Shown: positions 8,873-17,182 of the stretch, piece by piece
Layout: each line of letters begins with the position of its first letter
Position numbering within the stretch: the first letter of the stretch is position 1
Assembly (NCBI RefSeq): GCF_024357955.1
Contig: NZ_JANEYT010000005.1
Location: 1 to 64,000, forward strand
Source: Photobacterium pectinilyticum
GTDB taxonomy: Bacteria > Pseudomonadota > Gammaproteobacteria > Enterobacterales > Vibrionaceae
Direction of reading: 5' to 3'
DNA: 64,000 bases
Notes under the pieces: generated by a model
Told to the model about the DNA's origin: nothing
The model's database searches: none
The model's input: only the letters and a program-made list of their open reading frames with translations
Made by a program: the position numbers and the translations under genes

Positions 8873-10123
8873 ATGAGTGAACTGAATAAAAAGCTGAGTG
8901 CGTTAAGTCGCCAGCAGGGGCAAGGTCAAGAATCGGCTATCTCGCGCAGTGAGATAAAGCCAGCAACGATTAAGCCCGTAAAGCAAACAAACCTAACACC
9001 TTGGGCAACATTTGGCGTACTGAGCTTGGGTATCGTGATAGGTATTGGCGGCTGGCAGTTGTGGACAAGTAATGATCCCGTTGGTGAGGTCGTAATGGCG
9101 GTCAATCCGGTTGCGCCGGTGGAAGCGGCTCCCGCTGCATTAGTGGCAGAGGTCCCCGTTGTTGCAGAAAAGCCTGCGGCGCAGCCTGATCTAGCGCAGG
9201 TTGAATCGACATCCACTGTCGAAGCAGTGCCTAAGGCCGCCGCCAAACCAGCTCCGGCTCAACCTCCTAAAGAGGCCCCCGTCCCTGTAGTAAAGACTAA
9301 AGCATTAAAAGCTGAAGTATCCAAGACTGTTTCACCTAAACCTGTTGCGTCTAAATCCGAAACGCCTAAACCCAAAGCGTCTAAACCCAAAGCGCCTGAA
9401 CCTGTTGTGACTCAACCAGTCACGGGAAAACCTGCAATGCCAGAGCCCGCAGTGTCATCAAGTGCTGACGGTGAAACCCATCAAATCGACGGCGTAGATA
9501 TGATGGACGGCGATGAAAGCTTGATGATTGAAACCGTCGAGCTCGATGCCGGCCAATTGGCCCAGATTGAATACAGCAAAGCAGAAAAAGCCCTCAAGCA
9601 AGGGGATAGCCGCAAGGCCATTGGTTACCTGGAATCTGCGATCAAATACCAGCCTGAATGGATAACGGCACGCCAGAAGTTGGCGGCGCTGCATTACGGT
9701 AGGGGGGATACTCGCCGTGCGATAGCGACACTGCAAAAAGGGTTGTCCTTGGATGCTAACCAAGCGGATTTACGTTTAACCATGGCCAAGTTGCTGGTCA
9801 ATGAATCGCAGCAGCAGGCAGCTCTGAATGTACTGAGCCAGTTACCAAGCAACACTCATAGCGGCTATTTGGCGATGCGCGGAGCATTGGCCCAGCAACT
9901 TAACCAGAATGAGCTGGCACTGAGCAGTTATCAGAGCCTAGTCAAAGCCGAGCCTTATGATGGCCGCTGGTGGCTGGGGCTCGGGGTCGCGCTTGAGCGT
10001 GGGCAAGATCGGGATCAAGCCGAGGAAGCTTATCAACAAGCATTGCGTATGGGGCAGTTCTCCGATGAGACGCAACAGTTCATTCGTCAACGTCTGGCCG
10101 TACTGGCCAGTATGAAGGGGTAA
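8873..10123 (+). CDS. mshN: MSHA biogenesis TPR protein MshN
   Basis: 416 residues: a basic N-terminus, a single transmembrane helix at about 44-64, a long Ala/Pro/Lys/Val-rich linker (about 75-195, with repeated PK and KPKA units) that could span the periplasm, then TPR repeats from about 235 to the end (AEKALKQGDSRKAIGYLESA, RRAIATLQKGLSLDANQ and so on). It probably acts as a periplasmic scaffold for secretin or pilin assembly with MshM. It lies between mshM (3 bp) and mshE (2 bp), consistent with translational coupling. Confidence 0.88.
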   Translation: MSELNKKLSALSRQQGQGQESAISRSEIKPATIKPVKQTNLTPWATFGVLSLGIVIGIGGWQLWTSNDPVGEVVMAVNPVAPVEAAPAALVAEVPVVAEKPAAQPDLAQVESTSTVEAVPKAAAKPAPAQPPKEAPVPVVKTKALKAEVSKTVSPKPVASKSETPKPKASKPKAPEPVVTQPVTGKPAMPEPAVSSSADGETHQIDGVDMMDGDESLMIETVELDAGQLAQIEYSKAEKALKQGDSRKAIGYLESAIKYQPEWITARQKLAALHYGRGDTRRAIATLQKGLSLDANQADLRLTMAKLLVNESQQQAALNVLSQLPSNTHSGYLAMRGALAQQLNQNELALSSYQSLVKAEPYDGRWWLGLGVALERGQDRDQAEEAYQQALRMGQFSDETQQFIRQRLAVLASMKG

Positions 10124-10125
10124 CC

Positions 10126-11841
10126 ATGGCACTTCGATTACGTAAACGCCTTGGCGATCTGCTGATAGAAGAAGGCATTGTCTCTCCTGACATGCTTGAT
10201 CAGGCGCTGGACAACCAGCAGTCTACCGGCCGCAAGCTGGGTGACACCCTGATCAGCCTAGGCTTTCTGAGTGAACAGCAGATGCTGCAGTTCCTTTCTC
10301 GTCAGCTGGATATTCCGCTGGTCGACTTGAATCGTTTGACCGTTGATACCAATGCGGTCGCTTTGCTGGCCGAAGTCCATGCCCGCCGTTTGCGAGCACT
10401 GGTGCTCAGTGAGCAGGACGGTATGGTGCGGGTTGCCATGAGTGATCCGGCTGATTTGGCTGCGCAGGAAGCGGTGTATGATCAGCTGGGACAGTATCGC
10501 ATCGAGTTGGTAATTGCCTCTGAGCGCCAGTTAATCACCGCTTTTGACCGCTATTACCGCCGCACCCAAGAAATAGTTTCTTTTGCCGAGCAACTGCAGG
10601 CTGAACACCAGCATCACTCAGACTACTCCTTTGGTCTGGACAATAACGACAATGATGAAGTCACTGTTGTAAAGCTGATCAACTCACTGTTTGAAGATGC
10701 AATTCAGGTCGGCGCTTCGGATATCCATATCGAACCTGACAGCGATGTACTGCGGATCCGCCAGCGTATTGATGGCGTGCTGCACGAAACCCTACTTAAA
10801 GAGTCCGGTGTTGCATCGGCTTTGGTATTGCGCTTGAAATTGATGGCGAGCTTGGATATTTCCGAAAAGCGCTTGCCACAAGATGGCCGCTTTAACCTGT
10901 CGGTGCGCGGTCAGTCGGTCGACGTGCGTCTTTCGACCATGCCGGTTCAGCACGGCGAATCGGTTGTGATGCGTTTGCTCAATCAGTCGGCAGGGATCCT
11001 CAGCCTCGAGCAAGTCGGCATGCCCGATGACATCTTGCAGCGCTTACGCCGCCAGTTGCGCCGGCCGCACGGTATGATTTTGGTTACCGGACCGACCGGT
11101 TCGGGTAAAACCACCACCTTATATGGCGCACTGAGCGAGCTCAACCAGCCGGGTAAGAAGCTGATCACCGCCGAAGATCCGGTGGAATACCGCTTGCCAC
11201 GTGTCAATCAGGTTCAAGTTAACAGCAAGATTGGCCTGAGTTTCTCGTCGATTCTGCGTACTTTCCTGCGCCAGGATCCCGATATTATTCTCGTCGGTGA
11301 GATGCGTGATCAGGAAACGGTGGAAATTGGCTTGCGTTCAGCCCTAACCGGCCACTTGGTGCTTTCAACCCTGCACACCAATGATGCCATAGACAGTGCC
11401 TTGCGGATGATCGATATGGAAGCACCGGGTTATCTGGTTGCCAGTGCGGTGCGGGCAGTATTGGCCCAGCGTCTGGTAAGGCGGGTCTGTAAAGATTGCG
11501 CGACCGAGCATGATCTTGAACCGGCCAAGCAGCAGTGGTTGATGGCAAGGTTTCCGCATTTGGGGGACGCTAGATTCCTTAAAGGACGTGGCTGTCAGAC
11601 TTGTAACTTTACCGGTTATCGTGGCCGTATTGGTGTGTTCGAATTATTGGAAATGCGCCCGGATATGATGGATGCACTTCGCGGCGGAGATGCTGTGTTG
11701 TTTAGCCAGATAGCCCGTCAGTCAACGGGCTATAAACCGCTTATTGAGTCAGCCATGGAGTTGGCGCAGCAAGGCGTCACCAGCTTGGATGAAGTGCTGG
11801 TGCTCGGTGAAGGCGACGAACACAATAGTTTCATGTTGTAA
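10126..11841 (+). CDS. mshE: MSHA extension ATPase MshE with c-di-GMP-binding N-domain
   Basis: Hexameric GspE/PilB-type ATPase that drives pilus extension; 571 residues. The N-terminus carries two copies of the 24-residue MshEN motif, RLGDLLIEEGIV... at 8-31 and KLGDTLISLGFL... at 37-60, separated by five residues; in V. cholerae MshE this module binds c-di-GMP. The ATPase core has Walker A GPTGSGKT (322-329), Walker B ILVGEMRD and a tetracysteine zinc site CKDC (455-458) / CQTC (490-493). No MshD-type retraction ATPase lies in the locus; a PilT elsewhere presumably serves. Start follows mshN by 2 bp. Confidence 0.95.
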   Translation: MALRLRKRLGDLLIEEGIVSPDMLDQALDNQQSTGRKLGDTLISLGFLSEQQMLQFLSRQLDIPLVDLNRLTVDTNAVALLAEVHARRLRALVLSEQDGMVRVAMSDPADLAAQEAVYDQLGQYRIELVIASERQLITAFDRYYRRTQEIVSFAEQLQAEHQHHSDYSFGLDNNDNDEVTVVKLINSLFEDAIQVGASDIHIEPDSDVLRIRQRIDGVLHETLLKESGVASALVLRLKLMASLDISEKRLPQDGRFNLSVRGQSVDVRLSTMPVQHGESVVMRLLNQSAGILSLEQVGMPDDILQRLRRQLRRPHGMILVTGPTGSGKTTTLYGALSELNQPGKKLITAEDPVEYRLPRVNQVQVNSKIGLSFSSILRTFLRQDPDIILVGEMRDQETVEIGLRSALTGHLVLSTLHTNDAIDSALRMIDMEAPGYLVASAVRAVLAQRLVRRVCKDCATEHDLEPAKQQWLMARFPHLGDARFLKGRGCQTCNFTGYRGRIGVFELLEMRPDMMDALRGGDAVLFSQIARQSTGYKPLIESAMELAQQGVTSLDEVLVLGEGDEHNSFML

Positions 11842-11860
11842 CGGTTAGCAGGAAAAAAGC

Positions 11861-13081
11861 ATGGCAGTATTTAATTACCGCGGCCGCAGTGCCCAAGGTG
11901 GCATCAAGCGTGGGCAGCTCGATGCCGCGTCGCAAGATGCCGCCGCAGACATCCTGATGCGCCAGGGTATTATTCCGCTGGAAATTCGCGAAGGCAAAGC
12001 CAAATCGTCAGGCCTTGATTTAAACCGTTTGTTTAAAAGCCGGATCCCGCTCGAGGTCTTGGTGATCTTTTGCCGCCAATTATACAGTCTGACCAAAGCC
12101 GGTGTGCCTTTGCTCCGTGCGGTACGAGGTTTGGGTCAGAGTGCTAGTCATCCTTTGATGCGCGAAACCTTGGATGCAGTCGTCGTCGAGTTGACTAACG
12201 GTAAGTCGTTGTCAGCGTCGATGAAAGCCCACCCAAGAGTGTTCTCCGAACTGTTTGTATCGATGATCAGCGTCGGTGAAAACACCGGTCGGTTGGACGA
12301 GACCTTGCTGCAGTTGGCGCAGTATTTCGAGCAGGAAATGGAAACCCGTCGCCGGATCAAATCGGCGATGCGTTACCCGACTTTCGTCCTTATCGCCATC
12401 ACCCTAGCGATGTCGGTACTGAACATCAAAGTGATCCCGCAGTTTGCTTCTATGTTTAGCCGTTTCGGGGTTGAGCTGCCGTTGCCGACCCGGATCCTGA
12501 TTGCAACCTCGAACGTCTTTGTTCATTACTGGCCCTTGATGATCGGTGCTGTTGTCGTAAGTTGGATTGGTCTTAAGGCGTGGCGTCAAACCCCTGCTGG
12601 CGGGGAAAAGTGGGATAAACTGCGGTTAAAAGTGCCAATTGTGGGCGATATCATCAATCGCGCTCAGCTATCGCGTTTTTCCCGGACTTTCTCACTAATG
12701 ATACGCGCTGGTGTACCGCTCAATCAGGCGATTCAGATGTCGGCAGAATCGCTGGGTAACAACTACCTAGAAAACCGCCTGATAGAGATGAAAAACGGTA
12801 TCGAAAGCGGTAGCAGTATTACTGCTATGGCTCGCCAGTCTGGGGTGTTTACCCCTTTGGTACTTCAGATGATCGCCGTCGGTGAAGAGACTGGTCAAGT
12901 TGATGAGCTGTTGCTTGAGGTGTCGGACTTCTACGATCGAGAGGTCGATTACGATCTCAAAACACTGACTGCACGTATAGAACCTATCTTACTGTTTATC
13001 GTTGCTATTATGGTGCTGGTACTGGCGCTGGGGATCTTCCTGCCAATGTGGAGTTTGCTCGATGTTGCACGCGGTGGCTAA
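11861..13081 (+). CDS. mshG: MSHA inner-membrane platform protein MshG (GspF/PilC family)
   Basis: 406 residues, the usual length of the platform protein. It has two repeated GspF domains: the first at about 70-195 (LVIFCRQLYSLTKAGVPLLR) and the second at about 270-395 (LSRFSRTFSLMIRAGVPLNQ), and three membrane segments near 170, 220 and 380. It sits at the base of the pilus, turned by MshE, and feeds pilins into the fibre. AGCAGGAAAAAAGC just upstream supplies a weak AGGA ribosome site. mshF overlaps its end. Confidence 0.92.
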   Translation: MAVFNYRGRSAQGGIKRGQLDAASQDAAADILMRQGIIPLEIREGKAKSSGLDLNRLFKSRIPLEVLVIFCRQLYSLTKAGVPLLRAVRGLGQSASHPLMRETLDAVVVELTNGKSLSASMKAHPRVFSELFVSMISVGENTGRLDETLLQLAQYFEQEMETRRRIKSAMRYPTFVLIAITLAMSVLNIKVIPQFASMFSRFGVELPLPTRILIATSNVFVHYWPLMIGAVVVSWIGLKAWRQTPAGGEKWDKLRLKVPIVGDIINRAQLSRFSRTFSLMIRAGVPLNQAIQMSAESLGNNYLENRLIEMKNGIESGSSITAMARQSGVFTPLVLQMIAVGEETGQVDELLLEVSDFYDREVDYDLKTLTARIEPILLFIVAIMVLVLALGIFLPMWSLLDVARGG

Positions 13082-13544
13082 CCCTAAGTTCTCCAGCCAT
13101 GTGCGTTGGTTTCTTTGGGGCGGTGTCATTTTCTTGATGATCTGGGTATTGCTTGTGGAGTGGCATAAGGTCCATGAAGAGGCTGAACGTACCAAGGTCA
13201 AATTGTTGGCGCAAACCATGAGCCGAAGTGCATCGGCAATACGCCAGCAGTGGGAGCTGGAAAATAAACCTAGCCACTCGCAAGCCAATGGTATCGAATA
13301 TTCATTTACCCGTTATGGTTGGCCCATAATTATCCGAAATGAGCATATTGATTGCGCAGAAATGTGGGACTTATTGTCTTCACGGCGTGCGTCGATCGAT
13401 TACATCAACCTTGTTGATAAAAAGAAAGTGAGATCAGAACGTTATAATTCGTGTTATTTCCAAATTACTAACGGAAAATGGCTAGCATTATTTTATGAAA
13501 ATGAGACAATACACACCAACGGTTTTTTGACGCTTCCCGAGTAG
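13062..13544 (+). CDS. mshF: MSHA biogenesis protein MshF
   Basis: A small (160-residue) bitopic protein encoded between mshG and the pilin genes, the position of MshF in Vibrio. A membrane helix lies at about 14-32 (WFLWGGVIFLMIWVLLVEW), followed by a coiled helix and a periplasmic domain with Cys residues. Its exact role is unknown. The ATG at 13062 has GGAG ten bases upstream and overlaps mshG by 20 bp; a GTG at 13074 is an alternative. The last third of the gene is visibly AT-richer than mshG, where the composition shift into mshB-mshA begins. Confidence 0.75.
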   Translation: MLHAVANPKFSSHVRWFLWGGVIFLMIWVLLVEWHKVHEEAERTKVKLLAQTMSRSASAIRQQWELENKPSHSQANGIEYSFTRYGWPIIIRNEHIDCAEMWDLLSSRRASIDYINLVDKKKVRSERYNSCYFQITNGKWLALFYENETIHTNGFLTLPE

Positions 13545-13587
13545 TGGTGACGTCGATTTGACAAAAACAAAAAAAGGGTAAGTAAAG

Positions 13588-14166
13588 ATGAAGAAACAAG
13601 CCGGTTTTTCGTTGGTGGAATTGGTGATCGTCATTATCGTGGTTGGCCTGCTGGCAGTTGCCGCCCTACCGCGATTCCTGAACGTCACGGATGAAGCTAA
13701 AAAAGCACAAATTGAAGGTGTCGCGGGTGGTTATGCGACAGCGGTTCTGTCTGCTCGTGCGCAGTGGGAAGCTTACGGTCGTCCAGTACAAGGTGAATTT
13801 AATCGTGTTAATTACGACGGCACTGAATTTTATCTTTCTACAAAATCAAAAGATAGTTTCTTGACTGGCGAAGGTTATCCTGTTTCTGCCAATCAGAATC
13901 AAATTAACGATATTGATGAGACTGACTGCGTATGGTTGATGGAGGAGTTACTACAGAATCCTCCTCAAGTGACTAGTGACTCGGCAGAGGCTGTTGATGG
14001 TAAGAATCAATTTTATGCTATCGATGCTAGCTCTGGTGTCAATAAAGAATGCCGTTACTATCAGCTAGCGTCAGCAAACTCTCAAGGTACAACAAACAAT
14101 ATTACCTCAGGGCATTACTTCAGCTACAAGCCAGCAAAGGGCCAAGTTGAAGTTACATTAAAATAA
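13588..14166 (+). CDS. mshB: MSHA minor pilin MshB
   Basis: A 192-residue type IVa prepilin. The leader MKKQAG is cut before FSLVELVIVIIVVGLLAVAA, with Glu5 of the mature protein present; the rest is a globular domain ending with a possible Cys-Cys loop (CVWLMEELL to NKECRYYQL). It is nearly as long as the major pilin and sits directly upstream of it, so it is probably a minor or initiating pilin. GGGTAAGTAAAG precedes the ATG. The coding sequence is AT-rich for this window (18 of 60 GC at 13801-13860). A TTGACA lies at 13558-13563, but no good -10 follows. Confidence 0.88.
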   Translation: MKKQAGFSLVELVIVIIVVGLLAVAALPRFLNVTDEAKKAQIEGVAGGYATAVLSARAQWEAYGRPVQGEFNRVNYDGTEFYLSTKSKDSFLTGEGYPVSANQNQINDIDETDCVWLMEELLQNPPQVTSDSAEAVDGKNQFYAIDASSGVNKECRYYQLASANSQGTTNNITSGHYFSYKPAKGQVEVTLK

Positions 14167-14179
14167 GTTGGAGTAAATT

Positions 14180-14665
14180 ATGAAACGTCAAGGCGGTTTT
14201 ACGCTAATTGAAATGGTTGTGGTAATTGTCATTCTGGGTATTCTCGCCGTGACAGCAGCGCCACGTTTTTTGAACTTGCAAGATGATGCACGTAACTCTT
14301 CACTGCAAGGGTTAAAAGGTGCGATTAATGGTGCCGGCGGTATTACTTACGGTAAAGCTGCAATTGAAGGCCAGGAAGGAGCTACTGGTAAAATTAATCT
14401 ACCAGGTGGTGAGCTTGATCTTATCTATGGTTATCCTGATGCAACGTCTGCTGCTTTAGCGTTGGTAGTTGACGGTATTGGTAATACTGATGAATGGAAA
14501 GCGTTTGACGCGAAAGCGGATGTAGGTTCCAAAAGTATTAAATATACTTTTGCTAATCAAACTGTTCCAAATCCAATTGGTGACTTTAATTGTTATGTAC
14601 AGTACTCCCAGGCAACCTCAGCAGCTGGTGCTACTGTGACTGTCCCTGAAGATGCTTGTAAATAA
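14180..14665 (+). CDS. mshA: MSHA major pilin MshA
   Basis: Major subunit of the mannose-sensitive haemagglutinin pilus, used for surface attachment. 161 residues with a six-residue leader MKRQGG cut before FTLIEMVVVIVILGILAVTA; Glu5 is present. The helix runs on through LNLQDDARNSSLQGLKGAIN. Two Cys near the C-terminus (FNCYVQYSQ and PEDACK) should form the D-region disulphide. TTGGAG seven bases upstream is the best ribosome site in the locus. The gene is AT-rich (23 of 60 GC at 14341-14400) and is followed at once by a hairpin that probably limits transcription of mshC onward. Confidence 0.92.
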   Translation: MKRQGGFTLIEMVVVIVILGILAVTAAPRFLNLQDDARNSSLQGLKGAINGAGGITYGKAAIEGQEGATGKINLPGGELDLIYGYPDATSAALALVVDGIGNTDEWKAFDAKADVGSKSIKYTFANQTVPNPIGDFNCYVQYSQATSAAGATVTVPEDACK

Positions 14666-14673
14666 TTAGATTT

Positions 14674-14697
14674 AGCGCTCCTCGGAGCGCTATTTAT
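14674..14697 (+). terminator. Hairpin after mshA, likely partial terminator
   Basis: An 8-bp perfect stem AGCGCTCC (14674-14681) / GGAGCGCT (14684-14691) is followed by ATTTATT rather than an unbroken T run. Placed 8 bp after the mshA stop and 66 bp before mshC, it fits a leaky terminator that also protects the 3' end of mshA mRNA. Confidence 0.6.
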
Positions 14698-14763
14698 TCA
14701 GGGTGATAGTTTCGATTATTGCCCTAAATAAATAGAGACCAACAATAACCTCCCGGGTGATTA

Positions 14764-15297
14764 ATGCCCCGACATTACGGAAAAACCTACGCCAAAAGCG
14801 CCGGCTTTACGCTCCTCGAACTTATCATTGTTATCGTGCTGGTCGGCATTATCAGTGTGACGGCCGCTTCGCGTCTGTTTGGTCGCAGTGGTTTTGATGC
14901 GGTGCTGGCCCGTGACCAAGCGATTTCCCTCGCCCGTCAAATTCAACTGGTGGGAATGAACAGCCCGATAAATCCGGCTAATCCAAATAGCTGCCTTGCT
15001 CTCCACATAAGTACCACAGAGTTTGGATCAGAAAACTGCGCGAGCAATAGCCACTCTACTCGTAAGCTGACTTTTGATCACGATATGGTTAAGTTTGCTT
15101 TGTTTGATGGGGTAAACCCGCAGCGCTCCGCTGCCATTTACTTTGATATGCTCGGTCGCCCTTCGGTGGTTAATAATCAGCAATTGCAGCGCATTTGCAC
15201 GGTATCAAATTGTCAGGTGACGATCACTTCACGCAATGGCGAGCAAGCCAGTTTGTGTATCAATAGCGAGGGGTTTATTAATGATTGTACCCTCTAA
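14764..15297 (+). CDS. mshC: MSHA minor pilin MshC
   Basis: A 177-residue GspH-like minor pilin. The leader is long (MPRHYGKTYAKSAG, 14 residues) and is cut before FTLLELIIVIVLVGIISVTA with Glu5 present. Four Cys in the second half (SCLAL, ENCAS, RICTVSNC, plus ASLCINS) suggest disulphides. Minor pilins of this type prime assembly at the tip. GGGTGATTA precedes the ATG. It starts a separate cluster mshCDOPQ behind the mshA hairpin; whether a promoter lies in the 98-bp gap is unclear. Confidence 0.88.
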   Translation: MPRHYGKTYAKSAGFTLLELIIVIVLVGIISVTAASRLFGRSGFDAVLARDQAISLARQIQLVGMNSPINPANPNSCLALHISTTEFGSENCASNSHSTRKLTFDHDMVKFALFDGVNPQRSAAIYFDMLGRPSVVNNQQLQRICTVSNCQVTITSRNGEQASLCINSEGFINDCTL

Positions 15298-16006
15298 GCC
15301 TCGCTTTTCTCGCCTATCTCGTTTGCCAAATTCGCCTCGTCAGCAGGGCGGTTTTACCTTGATTGAAGGCATCATCACCATAGTGATCCTCGGCATTGCC
15401 ATGGTGACCCTGACCAGTTTTTTGTTCCCGCAGGTTGAACGATCTGCCGCGCCTTATTACCAAGCCCGTGCCGCGGCGATCGGCAATGCCTTTCTCAATG
15501 AAATTCTCTCGCGCAAGTTCGATGAAAATACAGACCCGTTCGGCGATAGCGTGGTGCGTTGTGGTGAAACCCATGAGGGAATCGCCTATACCTGCAGTGA
15601 GCCAAATGAGCAAGGTGTCTGGCCGATAGATAAAGCGAGTGAGTACTTCGACTACGTGGTGCCGGGCAGCTCACTGCCTGCAGGGAAAGGGTTGGTCGTG
15701 GCGATTGCCAATGATGTCGATGATTTTCATGGTTGCTGGGGCGATTTATCGCTTTGTTATGACCGTTACAGTGATAGCCAGTTTCCTTGGCGCGGAGCGA
15801 TAGAAAATCTCACTGGTGAGGAGGTGGCTGAAGCGGACACTTACCGTAATATGACAGTGAAGGTCGATATCCGCTATGACAATCGCTTCAACACGGCGGA
15901 TTCGCAAAACTCGACTTATCCCCATCAGCACAAGCGAATTGTGGTCGAAGTCGATACCGGTCGTTACGGCAAGTTTGATTTTGTTGCCTACCGGAGTAAC
16001 TACTGA
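15281..16006 (+). CDS. mshD: MSHA minor pilin MshD
   Basis: A minor pilin of 241 residues from the ATG at 15281, which has GAGGGG seven bases upstream and overlaps mshC by 17 bp. The prepilin leader is unusually long: 24 residues, Arg/Ser/Pro-rich, before cleavage at GG/FTLIEGIITIVILG. The mature N-terminus has Glu5. The globular part contains two Cys pairs (VVRCGETHEGIAYTC and GCWGDLSLC). An in-frame TTG would give a 10-residue leader but has no ribosome site. It is PilV-like in outline. It ends by sharing a base with the mshO start (TGATG). Confidence 0.85.
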   Translation: MIVPSKPRFSRLSRLPNSPRQQGGFTLIEGIITIVILGIAMVTLTSFLFPQVERSAAPYYQARAAAIGNAFLNEILSRKFDENTDPFGDSVVRCGETHEGIAYTCSEPNEQGVWPIDKASEYFDYVVPGSSLPAGKGLVVAIANDVDDFHGCWGDLSLCYDRYSDSQFPWRGAIENLTGEEVAEADTYRNMTVKVDIRYDNRFNTADSQNSTYPHQHKRIVVEVDTGRYGKFDFVAYRSNY

Positions 16007-16758
16007 TGCTGACTACGAAACCATTTTCGATGAGAAAAAGCCAAGGTTTCACGCTGATGGAGATGGTTATTGCTTTGGTGATCCTCGGTATTATCTCTTT
16101 GGCTATAGGCAGTTACCTTCAGTTTGGCGCAGAGGGTTATGTCAGTACGGTTAGCCGTGACCGTGTCCAGTCTCAGGCCCGTTTTGCCCTCGAAAAAATG
16201 ACTCGTGAGATTCGTCATGCCGCTCCCAATAGCCTTGCATCAACGGGAAGCTGTATCAGCTTTTATCCTATTTATTACGCAGGTTTTACCCTTGGCAATA
16301 CTCGAACAATGAGTGTTGAGTTAGTGCCGATTATCGGTACGGCTGAGCAGTGGCAGACAATATCCAGCAGTGACAAATTGGCACTGGCAGCGGGGTTGGG
16401 TAATTCAGCCGAGTATGCCGAGCAACCTTTTAAAATCAACCGTGTAGATGCTGGGCCGGATGGCAATGGGACGGTGTTAGTGAATGTCACTGCACCGCTT
16501 GAGAACCGCTCTCCGGCTAATCGTGCTTACGCCTACGGCTTGCCGGTATCATTCTGCTTGGAGGCCAATGTGCTAAGGCGTAAGTTTGGAAACAGCAGCG
16601 TAGTGATAGCCGAGCAGGTTTCTGGCTTTGATGTCGCCGTGAATGGCAAGGGGTTGGAAAACAACAGCATGGTTCACATTAACTTGGCATTCCAAGATGG
16701 CCGGACAGGTGAACGCTTTAGCTACGAACATACAGTGCAGGTGATCAATGTTCTATAG
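16006..16758 (+). CDS. mshO: MSHA minor pilin MshO (PilW-like)
   Basis: A 250-residue minor pilin with leader MLTTKPFSMRKSQG (14 residues) cut before FTLMEMVIALVILGIISLAI; Glu5 is present. An internal ATG at 16030 (MRKSQG) would give a classic six-residue leader, but no ribosome site separates the two. The helix continues into RVQSQARFALEKMTREIRHA, typical of PilW/GspJ-like minor pilins. It is translationally coupled to mshD and overlaps mshP by 11 bp. Confidence 0.87.
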   Translation: MLTTKPFSMRKSQGFTLMEMVIALVILGIISLAIGSYLQFGAEGYVSTVSRDRVQSQARFALEKMTREIRHAAPNSLASTGSCISFYPIYYAGFTLGNTRTMSVELVPIIGTAEQWQTISSSDKLALAAGLGNSAEYAEQPFKINRVDAGPDGNGTVLVNVTAPLENRSPANRAYAYGLPVSFCLEANVLRRKFGNSSVVIAEQVSGFDVAVNGKGLENNSMVHINLAFQDGRTGERFSYEHTVQVINVL

Positions 16759-17182
16759 CAGGCAGCGCGGCAGCGCGTTAGTGGTATCGCTATTTATTAT
16801 TACCGTGATGGGGGCCTTTGCCGCTGCGATGATCCGTATTGATTGGTCCGGGCAGGATACTACTGCCCGCGAAGTGTTCGCGACCCGAGCTTGGTATGCC
16901 GCCCACTCAGGCAACGACATTGTCTTGAGCAAATTGTTCCCGCTCGGGAAAACGGTATCAGAACCTTTGGCCTGTGAGCAAACTTACGATTTCAATAAAG
17001 ACGCCGAGTTGTTTTCGTGCCAGAAATTACAGGTTATCTGTAAAACCTATAGCTACAAAGAAAATGGCCAGCCAGCCAATAAATATCAATTAGAAAGCAC
17101 GGCAACTTGCGGCAGTGGGCAGTTTTCAACGACCCGTACCCAAGAAGTGTGGGCGAAGGACTTGGAGATTGCATTACCATGA
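16748..17182 (+). CDS. mshP: MSHA minor pilin-like protein MshP (PilX-like)
   Basis: A 144-residue pilin-like protein. The N-terminus MFYSRQRG/SALVVSLFIITVMGAFA resembles PilX/GspK: a basic leader, Gly, then a hydrophobic helix, but with no Glu at mature position 5. Such subunits cap the fibre and need not neutralise the next subunit. Cys residues (LACEQTY, FSCQKLQVIC, ATCGS) suggest two disulphides. It overlaps mshO (11 bp) and mshQ (4 bp ATGA). Confidence 0.83.
   Translation: MFYSRQRGSALVVSLFIITVMGAFAAAMIRIDWSGQDTTAREVFATRAWYAAHSGNDIVLSKLFPLGKTVSEPLACEQTYDFNKDAELFSCQKLQVICKTYSYKENGQPANKYQLESTATCGSGQFSTTRTQEVWAKDLEIALP

Noticed and set aside
13558-13586. TTGACA before mshB as the MSHA pilin promoter
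   Set aside because: The -10 at proper spacing would be AGTAAA within the ribosome site, so no promoter is called here.
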